NCBI RefSeq assembly: GCF_958979055.1
Contig: NC_084894.1
Span: forward strand, 501,001-565,000
Direction of reading: 5' to 3'
Length of the DNA stretch: 64,000 nucleotides
DNA from: Alnus glutinosa
Taxonomy: Eukaryota > Streptophyta > Magnoliopsida > Fagales > Betulaceae
Below are positions 48,973 to 61,800 of this stretch, in pieces. How positions within the stretch are numbered: position 1 is the stretch's first letter; each line of letters opens with the position of its first letter. The notes under the pieces are model-generated. The model had not been told where the DNA came from, did not search any database, and saw nothing but the letters and a program-made list of their open reading frames with translations. Both the position numbers and the translations under genes were made by a program.

Positions 48973-49496
48973 ATGGGCGAGTTCAAAAGGGTCTGTGTCT
49001 TTTGTGGGAGTAATTCAGGGAACAGAAAGATATACAGTGATGCAGCTCTTGATCTTGGAAGAGAATTGGTAAGTACTCTCTCTCTCTCTCTCTGACCCTC
49101 TCACTTTTGTACATACATATATACAGACATACACACAGCCCCAATAGCTGTTTTTCAAAGATTTGTTTTGAGGGTTTTAAAAAGGTGATTTGCAGGTGGA
49201 GAGGAAGATGGATTTGGTGTATGGAGGAGGGAGTGTTGGGCTGATGGGGATGGTTTCTCAGACAGTTTTTGATGGTGGATGTCATGTTCTAGGGTAAGAG
49301 ATAACAATGGGGAGCAAATAAACATTAAACTTGCTTTTTAATGTATTTTCCAACTCTCTTTCTAGTGCATATATATATATATACACCAAGAAATTTGGAA
49401 GAATTCCTCTTGTCATCTTGTTTTTACTCTAACTTTTCTTTTTCCATTTTTTGGTTAGAGTTATCCCAACTGCACTTGTTCCACTTGAGGTATGAA

Positions 49497-49550
<54 letters not shown>

Positions 49551-52036
49551 TCTTGTGTGGCTATGAATACTTGAGACATTTTTCCCAGATATCTGGCCAT
49601 GCAGTGGGAGAGGTGTTGATTGTATCAGATATGCACGAAAGGAAGGCTGAAATGGCTTCTCGATCTGATGCTTTTATTGCTCTACCTGGTATGCAGATAT
49701 ACGTGATTAGAAATGAAGAAAACACAAAATAAAATAATTTCATTTGCAAAGATATTAATTAATGCTTATTTTCCTGTTTTTCTTTTCTCTCTTATATGTA
49801 AATTATATGAAGGAGGGTATGGAACCATGGAAGAGTTGCTTGAGATGATAACATGGTCTCAGCTTGGAATCCATGACAAACCAGTAAGTCTAATTGCTTC
49901 TCTTCCCCAAAGTTTTACCATATTCTTACTATGCATGCACAAGTTGTAAAGTTAAAGGTTTTTGTTAAAATATTAATTTAAATATTTAAATTTAATTAAT
50001 TACCTTGTTCTATTAACTTTAACCTTTTGAAATAACTGTTGATTTAATATATTGCCGTACTAAAGAGTATTACTTATCAAAAAAATATATTGCCGTACTA
50101 AAAACATTTTACCATCTAGAAAGTACAAACTTTGGTGCATGCATTTAGAGTTTCAAAAATTTCCTTAATATCGGCTACATACATAACAATGATTAATGCT
50201 ACTATTTACTACCATTTTACGCGGAATGACGATTTGGCGTGACATGTACATTTCAAGTATTTTTTTTTTTTTTTTTTATTAAGTGACTGGCATTATAACT
50301 TAAAACACGCCGCGTCATGTCATGTTAACGGGTATAAAATAAATGTATACAATTATTAACCTTAGCTTAACACTTAATTAGGTCATGCTAGGATTAGGCC
50401 ATCTCCTTTAAAGGTAAAGACATGAAGTCATGTGACGCACAAACCCTATCTAGGAGATCTAGATGAATGATTATTTTTGTTAACCAGTAGTAGTGACCTT
50501 TGATAATAGCATTAAACTATTTATTTCCTTCAAGCCCCCGAAAATGGCATTAATATATAATTAGGTTGAGGAATCTTCCCTGCTGCATGCCAAATGCCAA
50601 ATGCCAGTCCACTTATTTTTAAAACTTATTTTCTTCTTAAGTTAAAGATAAGTTAATCACACTCATGAATTCACGTTGCTTGTAATTTGTTTGAGTATGA
50701 ATGAAAACTTGAACTAGATTTGACTTGGTGATTTAAAAGAATCAAGGTTGTTCACCTTGCAAGTTTAATTTATTATATATATTGTTTATTTAGATGCAAC
50801 TTGAAGGTAGAATTAATTAATTGCATTTAATACTACTTCTAATCAACTTTAGAGAAAAACAGTGCTTGACATCAACATTCTTGGCTGCTTCTGATTGTTT
50901 TTGTCGGTTTTAAAATGTGTCTTCAAAAAACGAAACACATCAACTTAACTATAATTTGGAAGGGTGGATTTTTTTTTTTTATGTTTTCAAATCACAATTT
51001 AATTTTAAAATAATTACTCTAAAAAGAAATGTTTTGTACAATTTTATTTAAAACCATATTTTTTTACCTGATAAATTATAAAGCCAAACGGACCCATGAA
51101 ATAGGTTTTGACCAAAATTTTGCTCCCAAAAATTAATTTTTTAAATATTCTTTTTCACCTTCTTGCCCTTCTTTATTTATCCACATGCTAAACTTGATTT
51201 TGGGAAGAGTAATCTGCATTTTTAATTTAGGCCAAATAATACAAAAAACGCATGAGATCAGGCACGTAGGGTTACACCAACATTCAGGAAGGGTTCACTT
51301 ATTTATTATTATTTTTATTTTTTTTTAAAAAAACCTATTCCGGCACTTGTAGTAAAACGCCGAGACATTTATTGGCGCTTTTGAAAAATTGTCGATAAAT
51401 ATTTCATATTTTTACAACACTTGTTTTAAGAACACTGATTTACGAGATTTATTGTCGTCCATAAAAAGTGCAGGAAAACACCATTTACATAAGCACTTAT
51501 TCTGGCGCTGAAATAGAGTATATTTTTAATATTATATTAAACCACTAATTGTCCCAAAAATTAAGTTAATAGGAAATAATAAATTTAATCATTTAATTAA
51601 CACTTTTAACAATAAATAAGAGAAAAACCCTAATAAAAAACGAATGTTGTCATATAGTAAATACTTGTTCGACATTTTAATTCCAAGATGTTATTTTCAC
51701 AACATTTAGCTAATATCCTTAATCCTTCTCAAAATCCACACTTCTCTCAAAACATATTATTTAGGATCTAAATATCCAGTAATTTGTTGTTTGGATTGCT
51801 AGTAATTTACGTAAAAAATGTGAGAAATCTCCTATAAAGTCCGTCTACCCAAATAAGTAGGCGGACAACCCGAAATTTGTTTGGTGGGAATCCAAATCAT
51901 ACTATTCATTCTTGTTTATAACAAAAAGTCTACTTAATTAGATTCTTTATAGATCCTCACCATTGGTAGAAGTTCCACTTTTCCCATTAAAATGCCATAG
52001 AGTGCTTGGCCCATTGAACAGATCGAAGACTCTAGA

Positions 52037-52067
<31 letters not shown>

Positions 52068-54283
52068 AGTAAGACATGTTAGTGCTGGAAACCATTAGTT
52101 TCTAATTCTTCTCCCAAATCCCAATTCTTGACTAAAACAAACTGTTTAATTTCTTAATCAGGCCAATCAAATTGGGCACGAGTTGGATAGCTGTATGTGG
52201 TTATTAGCTAAGATCTGGCCCTTGAACTCGACAGCTGTCCTAATTTTGACAGGGATCGATGGCAACGGATTAGACTTAACACCCATTTTAAGACCCATAA
52301 TTAACCTAATCTTTTCTTTGACAAACTAGTTTATACTTTATAGTGTCTTTCTTGTCACGGCAGTCACTAGATATCATGCATTGTATGGTATCAAAATTCA
52401 AATGAGAAAAGATTCAAAAGTACACATCAAAATGAGGTCGGTGAGATCAAATCCAATAAGAGCGAGCTTTGTTCTTTCAGTAAAAAACAATAGTACAAGG
52501 AAAAGGAAGACATCAACTCCAATGAGCTTGACCTTGTTTTTAAAGTAAAAAACATAATTAAACAGGTTTAAGTAACTAGGAAAAGAGGATTAGATATAAC
52601 GCAACGAGGTTGTCCATTGCATATGCAACACGTAGGCCATACGTTGTCTAGGCTCCACCACTTTTAGTTGTTTTCAATTGTAATGGATAATCTCGTTGCA
52701 AGTGATTTCTGTTTAAAAAAATGAATCTTGATTTTACTTGTTTCTTACCCTGAATATTAACATCTTTTTTAGCCAGTTGTCACACATTAAGCTCAAAAAT
52801 TTGATACAAGCAAATCATACTTAAATTCTGACAGCAAAAATAGGTTTAACGAGCAAGAAAAAGAGCATTGGAATCCAGTGCAATGAGGTTGTCCATTGCA
52901 TCTAGGCCCCACTTGTTCGAATGGTTGCCAAATGCAATGGGCATCATCATTGCACAAAATTTAGGTCGAAAATGAAAAATCTTGACTTTAAAAGTTTCTT
53001 ACCTTAGGTTTTGACATTTCTTCTTTTTCGCCAGTTGTCATACATTAAGCTCAAAAGTTTGACGGAACAAATTATGTACTATTAAAACCCCCCCATCACA
53101 CTCATATTTTGGTTGCAAAAACAGGTGGGTCTCTTAAATGTTGATGGATATTATGATTGCTTGCTGGGATTGTTTGACAAAGGAGTAGAAGAAGGATTTA
53201 TTAAGCCATCTGCGAGGGACATTATTATATCTGCAAAGACTGCTCGAGAGCTGCTACAGAGGATGGAGGTACTAAAATACTTTCCTTCTACATGAATGAC
53301 AAACAAACTATTCCAAATTTTCTACCTTATAAAACTGCAAGAAAGATATTTAATCACTGAAATACTTGACCAAAAAAAGAAGAAAGAATTGCGGGAATCC
53401 TTCTTACGTGAAAATATTGCGATCACCGGCTTACTAAGTGGGTCGCTTCCTATAGAATTTTTAAAAGTATTCTCAATTACTTCCAATTTTTTTTTTTTTT
53501 TGGATTAATAGTGAGAAAGACTTACTTTTGTAACTTTTCTCTTTCCTATACTGTTTCGAAAAAAAATATAGAAAAAAATAAAAATAAAATATAATTGAGG
53601 CTGTCATAGGTATGGTAGTTCATAGTTATCCTGACTGGCTATGACAGAAAACTTGGTCACCTTAATGCTTGAGGGATGTTACAACTCCAAGACCATTTTT
53701 TTTAATGGATAAGATAAAATTCATTAAAGTTAAAATAAAAAAGATACAAAACCCCTACAACCGCCCTAATTAAATGAATATAGGGCTCAATAAAAACATT
53801 TTTTTTATTAAAAAAAAAAAAAAAGGAAATAAGCCGATGAATTGGCCGGGTCCAATATTTTCTCGGCCCGAAAACCAAATAGTCGTAAGATTAACAGTTT
53901 TTGAAACAACCCAAAAGATGAGCTACTTGAAAAATTATCTGTTGCGGTAGTGAGGGAGCTTGGATGCCACAACGGGAGGATTGTTCTGAGATTGACCGAA
54001 GTAGATTGCCCAACGACAAAATAGTTTACTTTGAATTGGGTTTTTCTTACATTCCAAACTGAAACGAAGGTGTTAAGCAAGCAAAGACATTTGAGGAAAA
54101 CATGAATCGACTACGGCAGTAGCATTTTATCATATGGGCATCTGATCAGCATATCATTTCTCTTATATCACTTCAAGAGTCAAAGTCATTCATTTGTTTC
54201 TGCAGGAATTTATACCTCTTCATGATCAAGTAGCACCAAGACAAAGTTGGAACATAGAAGAAAACCACACTGAAAGTTTGTAG
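48973..54283 (+). CDS. Cytokinin riboside 5'-monophosphate phosphoribohydrolase (LOG family)
   Basis: LOG enzymes release active cytokinin bases from their riboside 5'-monophosphates in one step in the cytosol. Seven exons join in frame to 205 residues: 48973-49068, 49196-49293, 49459-49489, 49589-49688, 49813-49883, 53125-53268 and 54206-54283. The signature PGGYGTMEE is present, as are the N-terminal [10 protein letters not shown] and [11 protein letters not shown] nucleotide-binding motifs and [10 protein letters not shown]. Length is normal for the family (about 200-220). Closest in memory is the LOG8-like branch, but the paralogue was not settled. Intron 5 is unusually long (3.2 kb). An AATAAA-like signal lies near 54512. 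All splice sites are canonical. Confidence 0.93.
49499..49546. repeat. (TC)n microsatellite in LOG intron 3
   Basis: About 23 TC units starting some ten bases after the intron 3 donor. A shorter (TC)n lies at 49077-49094, again just inside intron 1. Confidence 0.95.
49884..53124 (+). other. Long intron 5 of the LOG gene
   Basis: A 3.2-kb AT-rich intron. It holds a (GA)n microsatellite at about 52036-52063, a diverged tandem duplication at 52560-53065, and a stretch at 51330-51530 with repeated GGCGCT/GGCACTT-like words in both orientations that may derive from a transposon terminus. No coding region from another gene is visible. Confidence 0.6.
52560..53065. repeat. Imperfect tandem duplication of about 270 bp
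   Basis: Copy 1 (about 52584-52800) and copy 2 (about 52862-53060) share GAGGTTGTCCATTGCAT, the AATCTTGA-TTTA..GTTTCTTACC segment, CCAGTTGTCA-ACATTAAGCT and CAAAA-TTTGA. The second copy ends about 60 bp before LOG exon 6. Confidence 0.75.
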
Positions 54284-55751
54284 CTGATCCCTTTCATTTG
54301 CCCTCCAAGAGGACAAGGGAAGGGCATATTGCAGGAACATCTTTCCAAGTGGCCGTTTGAATTGCATGTGCAAGCAGATAACATAATAAAAGAAAATTGA
54401 TATTCCAAACGGAAAAGTGTGCAACTTGTGAGCAGAAACCCTTTCGTGATTTGTGCTTGATTGACTGAGTTAACAAACTGAATGCTTATATAGTGATATT
54501 TACCCGAAAAGGAATAAAAATATATAGATTGAACATGTCATAAGGGCTGGGAGTGTTCTTGATACAGCATAAAACGGATTCGAATCCCAAATTAATGTGA
54601 GAGATCTCTTATGTAGCCCATCTACCTGAGTTGTTGGGTAGATTGTTCGAGATCTACTCAGACAAATGAATCCCGTAGAAGCTCTCTCATATTTACTGTT
54701 CAAATTGCTAGCAATTCGACTAGTAAAATTGCTTAAATCTCTATCCGTAGAAAACAGTGAGATGAAGAACAATACTTTATTAGCCAACAAATCAAACCAT
54801 TTGTAAGCTGTAACATGGTTGAAGCCCATCTAATGGACTTTTTGCATATTTTTATTGTCATGCATAATATAAATCACAGTACAAATGCTTGGAAGGTACC
54901 TACATTGCCACCACTATGTTAAGGATCTTTCCTTCCGGGGAGGAGGGAAAGGCACCCTGTGTTGCTCATTAATTATGTATCCAATTCCTATTACAACACG
55001 TCAACAAGTATAAAGAAAGAGAAATGATTGGTTTTATTCTTTTTGCACATCTCTTGTTCATCTCCATACAAGAAATGTACAAATCTACCGATACAGATTT
55101 AATGGTGAATTTACAAAAAAGAAAAAGAGAATGTACAAGAAAATGATACAAAACACCTCTCATAAAGAAATATTACAAGGTAACACAGGCATCATCGGTT
55201 CATAGACACCAAAAATAAATTGAAAGACACGAGTACATGAACTGTAACCACAAGCCAACAGGGAAAAATTACCTCCTCCCGTTACATAGGCGAAAAAAGA
55301 GCACCTCATCTTCGATTGTCATCCCATCTAAGAGGTGAATTCCGGTGCATATGCTATAAGGAACATAAGCTTCATTGATGGTAGAAATATCATTTATAGA
55401 GCTCTCTCTTCCTCTGAATTTCCTGATTTTTTTTTCTCCCCCTTTTCACAATAAAGTTAGTTCTCATCCTATGTGGTAAAGAGCCAAATGGGGAATTCTT
55501 TTGCAAAACTTGGGACTGGGAGTGTTCATTGGTCGGGGGCTTGTCATAAAATAGTACAGATATTGGCTTTTCATAAAATAGTACAGATATTGGCTTGTCA
55601 TAACTAAAGATCATCAATACAATAAAAGAACATTCAAATACAGAAAAGAAACCAGAATTGACTTTCCTGAAAGTATCATTCCGAAACTGAATCTAAAAAG
55701 TAAAAGACATTTCAATTCAAGTAAAAAAACATTAAGGGATAGCCGACCTGT
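53269..55751. other. LOG intron 6 and the LOG / fucosyltransferase-like intergenic region
   Basis: Intron 6 (53269-54205) is AT-rich with a duplicated poly-A/T tract and no coding sequence. From 54284 to 55751 lie the LOG 3' flank and the 3' flank of the convergent minus-strand gene. The two genes are tail to tail. A 26-bp tandem duplication is at 55547-55598. Nothing else is recognisable. Confidence 0.55.
55547..55598. repeat. 26-bp direct duplication
   Basis: Two adjacent copies of CATAAAATAGTACAGATATT followed by GGCTTT/GGCTTG, in the 3' flank of the minus-strand gene. Confidence 0.9.
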
Positions 55752-57434
55752 TCAACATGTATTAATTCCATCCTTGCAATCTTTGGTCAAATTATAGAAT
55801 GTTTCCACACGTGTCTTTCCCCTGTAAAGGACCTCAGTATCCACTGCAACTCTCATGTATCCATCAAACTCAACTGGTCGTCCATTATTTAGACCCGCCG
55901 TCTCATTGTACCACTCACTTGTATTTCCCCATAATTCCTTGTAATCATCAAGCAAATGCACCTTGTACTGAGATCTCAATTTATCAAAGTAATTGTAAAA
56001 CGGTTCATTGGTGGCTATGTACAGATTCCTCCAAGGTTGAATCATCCCTTTCAGCTTTGCAAGGAGCGCATCAGGGGTTGTATCAGAATCCAAATGAGGC
56101 CAAAGCTCATTATTCTGTGCTTTCTCCCCTCTAACCACATGAACTGTATCAAAATCCCAGTCCATTCTCCCGCTGATCTCGGAAACAATATTCATCAATC
56201 TCTTTGATTTCCAAAGAGCGTGCCACGGTCTCTGGATGTACTTAGCAGCTTGCCCTTCACATACCCTATACCAGTAATTCTCTGGCTCCGGAGCATCAAA
56301 CTGCCTCCATATAATTGGGTTCTTATCTTTCTTGAGTTCAATCGGCGTCACCTTATGGCTCACAACCTTCTTAATTGGCAATTTCCTCTTATGGCTCCGA
56401 TTCCATTTCTTCCAACCTGTCAAAAACTCACCTTCCTCCACAATCGATGCCACCTCCTTAAGATGCTCAAAGTCAAAATAATACCGAAAATCCTTTCCCT
56501 CCTCATCTTTATTACTCGGATTATAAGGCGCCGCCAAGCAGATACTCAAATCCATCACGAAGGTCCTATTCAAAAACATAGCTTCCCCTAAACCACACAA
56601 GAAACTCCAAAGGTAATGATTCATTCCCTTACAATAATCCCCTCCGCGCGAATAGTACAAGTACCTCCCCTTGTTGAAATTCATCACTGACCCTAAACTT
56701 GGGATTGTGTCATTGATCTCCTCATCCCGGACAGGTGGGGCAACCTTAGCATTATTCCCACTGCCCTTCCTCGTGGCATTACTGATTCTACTTCTAGGCC
56801 GCCGTGCATTAATACCCGAATGCCACGCACCCGCCTGCACCACTTTATACGTACAATTCTCCCCAATTCCAATCTTAAACCTCCTAAAATCCCTATACTT
56901 CCTCCAAGATTTCTCTTTCTTATTCCTAAACCTCCATGCCACATCACACTCATTTGATTTTGACCCCTTAACTGGGGTCTGAAATTCCAAGAACACAATG
57001 GATTTAAAAACCCTCAAATTGAACTTCTCAACCGCAATCACAACCCGAGGGTCCGAACAATTCACCGCCTGCCCCAGTTCGTCGCAACCCAATTCCGATT
57101 TCGGGGTCGAACTGGCGATTTTCTCTTCGGTTTGCTCGATCACCGCCTCGGTGATTGGGTTGTTTGCGGGCGACACCGCCCGAGCAGGTGCCGAAAGCAA
57201 ATCTTCCCCAGTTTTGAGGATGGAATTGTCATTTTTGAAGGTGGCGTTTTCAGACTGGGTGAATAGCTTGGTCAGGGCTGGAGCAGACTCCAGCCATGGA
57301 TCTGGGGGTTGGTAGGTTATGGCAATTACTGCAAATATGAGAACTGAGAACACAAACACTGAGAAACACAGATTGCTTATCAGTTTTATCAGGTTCTGCC
57401 CAATGGGCTCAGCGCTTGGATCCGCCTCTTTCAT
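55752..57434 (-). CDS. Golgi type II membrane protein, O-fucosyltransferase-like
   Basis: Single-exon gene of 560 residues. A short cytosolic tail is followed by one membrane anchor (about residues 17-39, NLCFSVFVFSVLIFAVIAIT) and a lumenal domain, the layout of plant Golgi glycosyltransferases. Conserved blocks include YYSRGGDYCKGMNHYLWSFL, EAMFLNRTFVMDLSICLA and VHVVRGEKAQN. The last resembles the GDP-sugar-binding Arg motif of the O-fucosyltransferase group. LYIATNEPFYNYFDKLRSQY and DCKDGINTC close the protein. I recall similarity to Arabidopsis At4g12700/At2g04280, proteins of unproven activity. The first ATG on the minus strand (57434) was used, ahead of MKEADPSAEP; ten upstream codons lack an ATG. 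The substrate is unknown. Confidence 0.85.
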   Translation of the reverse strand: MKEADPSAEPIGQNLIKLISNLCFSVFVFSVLIFAVIAITYQPPDPWLESAPALTKLFTQSENATFKNDNSILKTGEDLLSAPARAVSPANNPITEAVIEQTEEKIASSTPKSELGCDELGQAVNCSDPRVVIAVEKFNLRVFKSIVFLEFQTPVKGSKSNECDVAWRFRNKKEKSWRKYRDFRRFKIGIGENCTYKVVQAGAWHSGINARRPRSRISNATRKGSGNNAKVAPPVRDEEINDTIPSLGSVMNFNKGRYLYYSRGGDYCKGMNHYLWSFLCGLGEAMFLNRTFVMDLSICLAAPYNPSNKDEEGKDFRYYFDFEHLKEVASIVEEGEFLTGWKKWNRSHKRKLPIKKVVSHKVTPIELKKDKNPIIWRQFDAPEPENYWYRVCEGQAAKYIQRPWHALWKSKRLMNIVSEISGRMDWDFDTVHVVRGEKAQNNELWPHLDSDTTPDALLAKLKGMIQPWRNLYIATNEPFYNYFDKLRSQYKVHLLDDYKELWGNTSEWYNETAGLNNGRPVEFDGYMRVAVDTEVLYRGKTRVETFYNLTKDCKDGINTC

Positions 57435-58823
57435 GGGTTTGTCTTGAAAGTCTTGATCTTTCAAGAAAACCCCAAACCCCCTTAGTTTTTGTTACAGTGA
57501 CCGATCGGATCTTGAAATCAGTGCAAGAAACACAAGTGGGTTTGTGAAAGAAACTAAAGAAAGTGATGAAATTGAAGTGGAAAGAGAGAATGGGGGACAG
57601 CGCTTTTACTTACAGTTGAAAATGGGAGATCTATCTCTGGTGGGTCTCAGCAGAGCTGTGATGACTTTGTGTTTACTGATCTTTCTTCCTTGGTGCTAAT
57701 TACATAGAGCCGTTTGTTCAGAGCATGTTTCAAGCTTTTGTTCCTTTGTTTAGAAGCCAAATGAAAGGGGGGTGTTGGATTGTCTACATCAGTGAGTTGG
57801 GTACCCCGTTACTCTTATCATGAGCAAGTTGCCATGTCAGCGTGATATATAATTGCTTTTCTTATTTCAAATTTTTTTTTTTTTTTTTTTAAACCCAAAC
57901 TGCCGATTAAATATCATAATGAAATTGCTAAAAGAGCAAAGACAAAATTCACATATTTTATAAATAAAGTAATGTTACATATTACACATTATTTTGCTAT
58001 ATTGATGTGATAATGTTCGCCAATTCTTGAATCAGTTATTATTAAAAATAAAATAAAAATTTAAAAGTTGATAAAAACTACCACACCGGTCCAGCGAGAA
58101 AAAAGTAACATATAACATTACTCATATAAATAATTTGATAGAGTAATGCTACTCTTTGTACTCATTATATACCAACTAACATGATTTCTTTTAGAGAAAT
58201 GCTTGACATCCCAACATTTTTTTATTTTATTTTTTCAGAACTTAGTTTTAACTTGATGTGTCATAATCCTATGAAATTGTGACATATTTTTTAAAATGAT
58301 AGATCTTATGAGACTATAACTCATTAGGTTATAACTAAATTCTAAAAAAAAAAAGTGTTTGAATGTGAAGGAGTATCAATAAGTGTCCCTAATGATGTTA
58401 TGCTCTTCATGTGCTATGGTCATTCCTTTTGTCTCTTATCCATCTTTCAATATTCTCCATTCCAATGGTTTTTTAATTTTGACATCTTTATGTGTAGATT
58501 TACAGGGGAAATTAGAAAGAAAAAATATGATGAATTGTCTAGGTCACCCAATTTATTCTTTAGGCATTGGACTCTCCAATTCTTTGGATTGTTCCAGCAC
58601 ACTGCAGGTTGCTATTTGTGATAACCTTGCATACAAGTAACCGGAAGATGCGATATAATTGCATTGTTCTTGTATCATTTATGTGTAATCAAATATTACA
58701 CTGTTTGAAACTGAAGTGAAGCTTTCTTATGTTGTTCTCAAAGTAGTGCATGCCCCACGTTTCCAAATATTTATAGTTCTTGGGCAATGTGACGGCAATT
58801 AACCTTTCCAAATAATTATGCAG
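57435..58823. other. Promoter of the minus-strand gene and truncation zone of the PTC52-like copy
   Basis: 57435-57720 is the CT/GA-rich 5' flank of the fucosyltransferase-like gene. It is followed by a MITE (57968-58124) and AT-rich DNA. At 58355-58640 two overlapping short open frames exist, with no recognisable domain. The Rieske exons expected upstream of 58824 are not found here. Confidence 0.6.
57968..58124. repeat. MULE-type MITE with perfect 9-bp target duplication
   Basis: Starts AGTAATGTTACATATTACAC and ends AACATATAACATTACTCA. TATAAATAA flanks it at 57959-57967 and 58125-58133. Member of the GAGTAATG family seen elsewhere in the window. Confidence 0.8.
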
Positions 58824-61800
58824 GCGCACACATTCAAGAAAGCATGTGTAGCTGCTTATCCAAGTACCGTGCAGCACGACATTGTTTGGTTTTGGCCAAA
58901 CACTGATCCTCGATACAAAGATATTCTTGTGGAGAGAAAACCGCCTTACATCCCACAACTAGATGATCCTTCCTATACTAAATTAATGGGAAATAGATAT
59001 ATTCCTTATGGGTGTGTTCTGTCACTACTTCTGATTTAAACTCACTTTACCAAACAAAATTTCTTTTGTGGACCCCAGATACAACACTTTTTCAAATGTG
59101 GCCCCCATAAAAACACTTCTCAATTTTCACCATTTTCAAAACTCTTTTTAAAACCCAAAACCCCAAATACTTTTCAAAACTTCACCAAACCAACCCAGAG
59201 CCTCCATTGTTTCTACTCATGTAACTATATGTGGCCTTATTTTCTGTTATATATTAAATAACTTTAGGCACATAATGTTTAATATAATGTATTCATATTT
59301 TCTTTCTATATTTTGGCTAATTTCATTAGAGATTGGATCCTCTTGCCTGATAAAATTTTCTTATTCCTTTTCATTGGCAAAAATATCATATGGAAGTTCT
59401 TCAAATGAATGTATTACTAGAAGCTGGGCATCTCTAATTCAGGGTTTAGTTTTTCTCTTTATTCTTTCACCTATTTTCTCTAGAGCAGATCTGATCGAGA
59501 GTATATTGATGTTGAATTTTCAGGTACGAGGTATTGATTGAAAATCTTATGGACCCTGCTCATGTTCCATATGCGCATACTGGAATTATGAAAACTCAAC
59601 AACCCAAAAACAGATAAGAACTTTCTCATAATCCTTATTTCCAGTCAATGTGCCCTGTTCTCTTAATTTATAACTGAAATAAAGTTGCCTTCACAGTGAA
59701 GGTGATAGAGAGGGAGGCAGACCGCTTGAATTGATGATTGAAAGGTTAGACGTCAATGGCTTCAATGCAAATCAGGAGTGGAGCTTAAGCAAATTTATTG
59801 CCCCGTGTGTGTTTTATGCTTATACTAACCCTTTGGCGGATCAAACTAATGGATCTGCATCATCAAGTGGAACTGAGAAGGTATTACTTTAGGTTGATCC
59901 ATCGTGCATACTAAGCTGATCAACCAAAATTGGGAATCCCCCCCCCCCCCCCTCCTTATTTATTTGTTGTTTTTTGTGTTCTTAGTACTTCTATTAATGT
60001 AAATTTTGGTTAATGCAAAAAATGTCAGTGCAGCAGAAATTTGCTTTGATTTTTATTTGTATTCCGGTTAGTCCAGGTAGTAGCAGACTAATATGGACCT
60101 TCCCAAGAAACTTTGGTATTTGGATTGATAAAGTTGTGCCACGATGGATGTTTCATGTGGGACAAAACCTGATTTTAGATTCTGATTTGTATCTTCTTCA
60201 CATTGAGGTGATTCCCATCTCTTATATAATTGCATAGTTGTTTCATCTTTATAATCCGTTTATTCCATTACACATGACCTTTTCTTTTTACGAGTTACAA
60301 ATCAAAGTCATCGGTAAGATCACCAGATCAACCATACTGAAATTCCAGGGTTCTGCTATTATGTAAGATCACATATAGGATATAACTTTCAATATATTAT
60401 AAACCCAACTTGCTTTCCTGATATAATTTGAGAGTGAAAAAGAAACTACACATGATGGGAAAATTTGAGGTAAAGCCTTAATTCGAGCAACATATAGGAT
60501 TTTCTTGTTTAATTTTTTGTTGGCAAGATTTGAACATAAGACTTAACCCAAACTCACCCTGCCCTTTACAACTTGAGGTAATGTCAAAGTTCTGGCCAAA
60601 GTCAATCAGCTATTTTCCTTATGAAAATAACATGCTGGCCTTTTCTCACAAAACTTTAGCTCGATGGTCATTTACTCTATGCTCAACTTATTAGTATAAA
60701 AACTTTTTTCAGTATTCATGCTTTAAGATATTTTATTTAATTTCTTTGTTTTCAAGATGTATGCTTCATTTCCTTGGTAGCATTGCCACAAATTGAGTTC
60801 TGGACTCCTTATGGGCTCAAGCAACATCTTAATTGCTTAAGCCAAATAACCCATAAGAACTATCCTGGAGAAACACTTAAATGCTTGAAGCTGCTCCTTT
60901 CTTCCTCTTGTGCCGCCGTAGATTGACTGTATGAATCGTATCCTCTTCTTGAGCAAATAGGGGGATTCCTTAGGTATTTGAGATGAGACCTAGAATTGTG
61001 CTTCCTCTTTTGCACGGAGATGATAAAATGCTCTAAAATTATAGGTCCTCATGCTTAGGAGCTTTGTGTACAAGTGAACTTCCTGATAAAATGGTGTTCC
61101 GTTTATTTCCAAACAAAACAACCAGTTATCATGTGTTCCTTTCTGATATCAACATTTGATTCTTCATTTATTAAGCTATATAGGATCTTCATTCTTTTTT
61201 TATTTAGCTGTTAATGTCCTTGTCGTTGCTATTTAAATCAACTGAGTTTCCTGAATTGGAAGTTGGAAATATATACTAGGTAGCACTTGTAGCCGTGAAA
61301 ATCACTTCCCAGGTTCAATCAACTTTCTCGGATTTGTCTCTTGCTGCATTACTACAGTTCTTTACTATTATGATTATTTCATAAACACTGCACAGAGATG
61401 GTTCAATTTTGAAATTTCTCAATCCTTGTAAATGTCTAATCAATCTAATGAAACCTTTTAGTAGATAGGATAGAAATTGTGACCGCTACACATTTTCCAC
61501 TACAAAATTGTGATATACAACCCTGCTGTGATAGGTAACTTTGTTTCTTTCCCAGCAAATTATTACTCTTTAGCTTAGTTTCCAGCAAGAAGAGAAGAAA
61601 ATAGGTTGTGACTGCTGTTCTTTATATGTATGATTACTACCAGTCACAAAAATAGAGACACTGAATAACGTTATAGTGCATTTGATTAGTAACATCTGAC
61701 TCTTGAGTTCTTTCTATAGGAGCGTAAGATAATGGATGCTGGTCCTACCAACTGGCAGAAAGCTTGTTTTGTACCAACAAAGTCAGATGCTCTTGTGGTT

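Noticed and set aside
53808-54080. Minus-strand frame within LOG intron 6
   Set aside because: Starts at or ends in poly-A/T tracts and lacks recognisable domains; it is intron sequence.
58355-58640. Overlapping frames just upstream of the PTC52-like copy, considered as missing Rieske exons
   Set aside because: No CxH...CxxH Rieske motif and no similarity to the expected N-terminal half.
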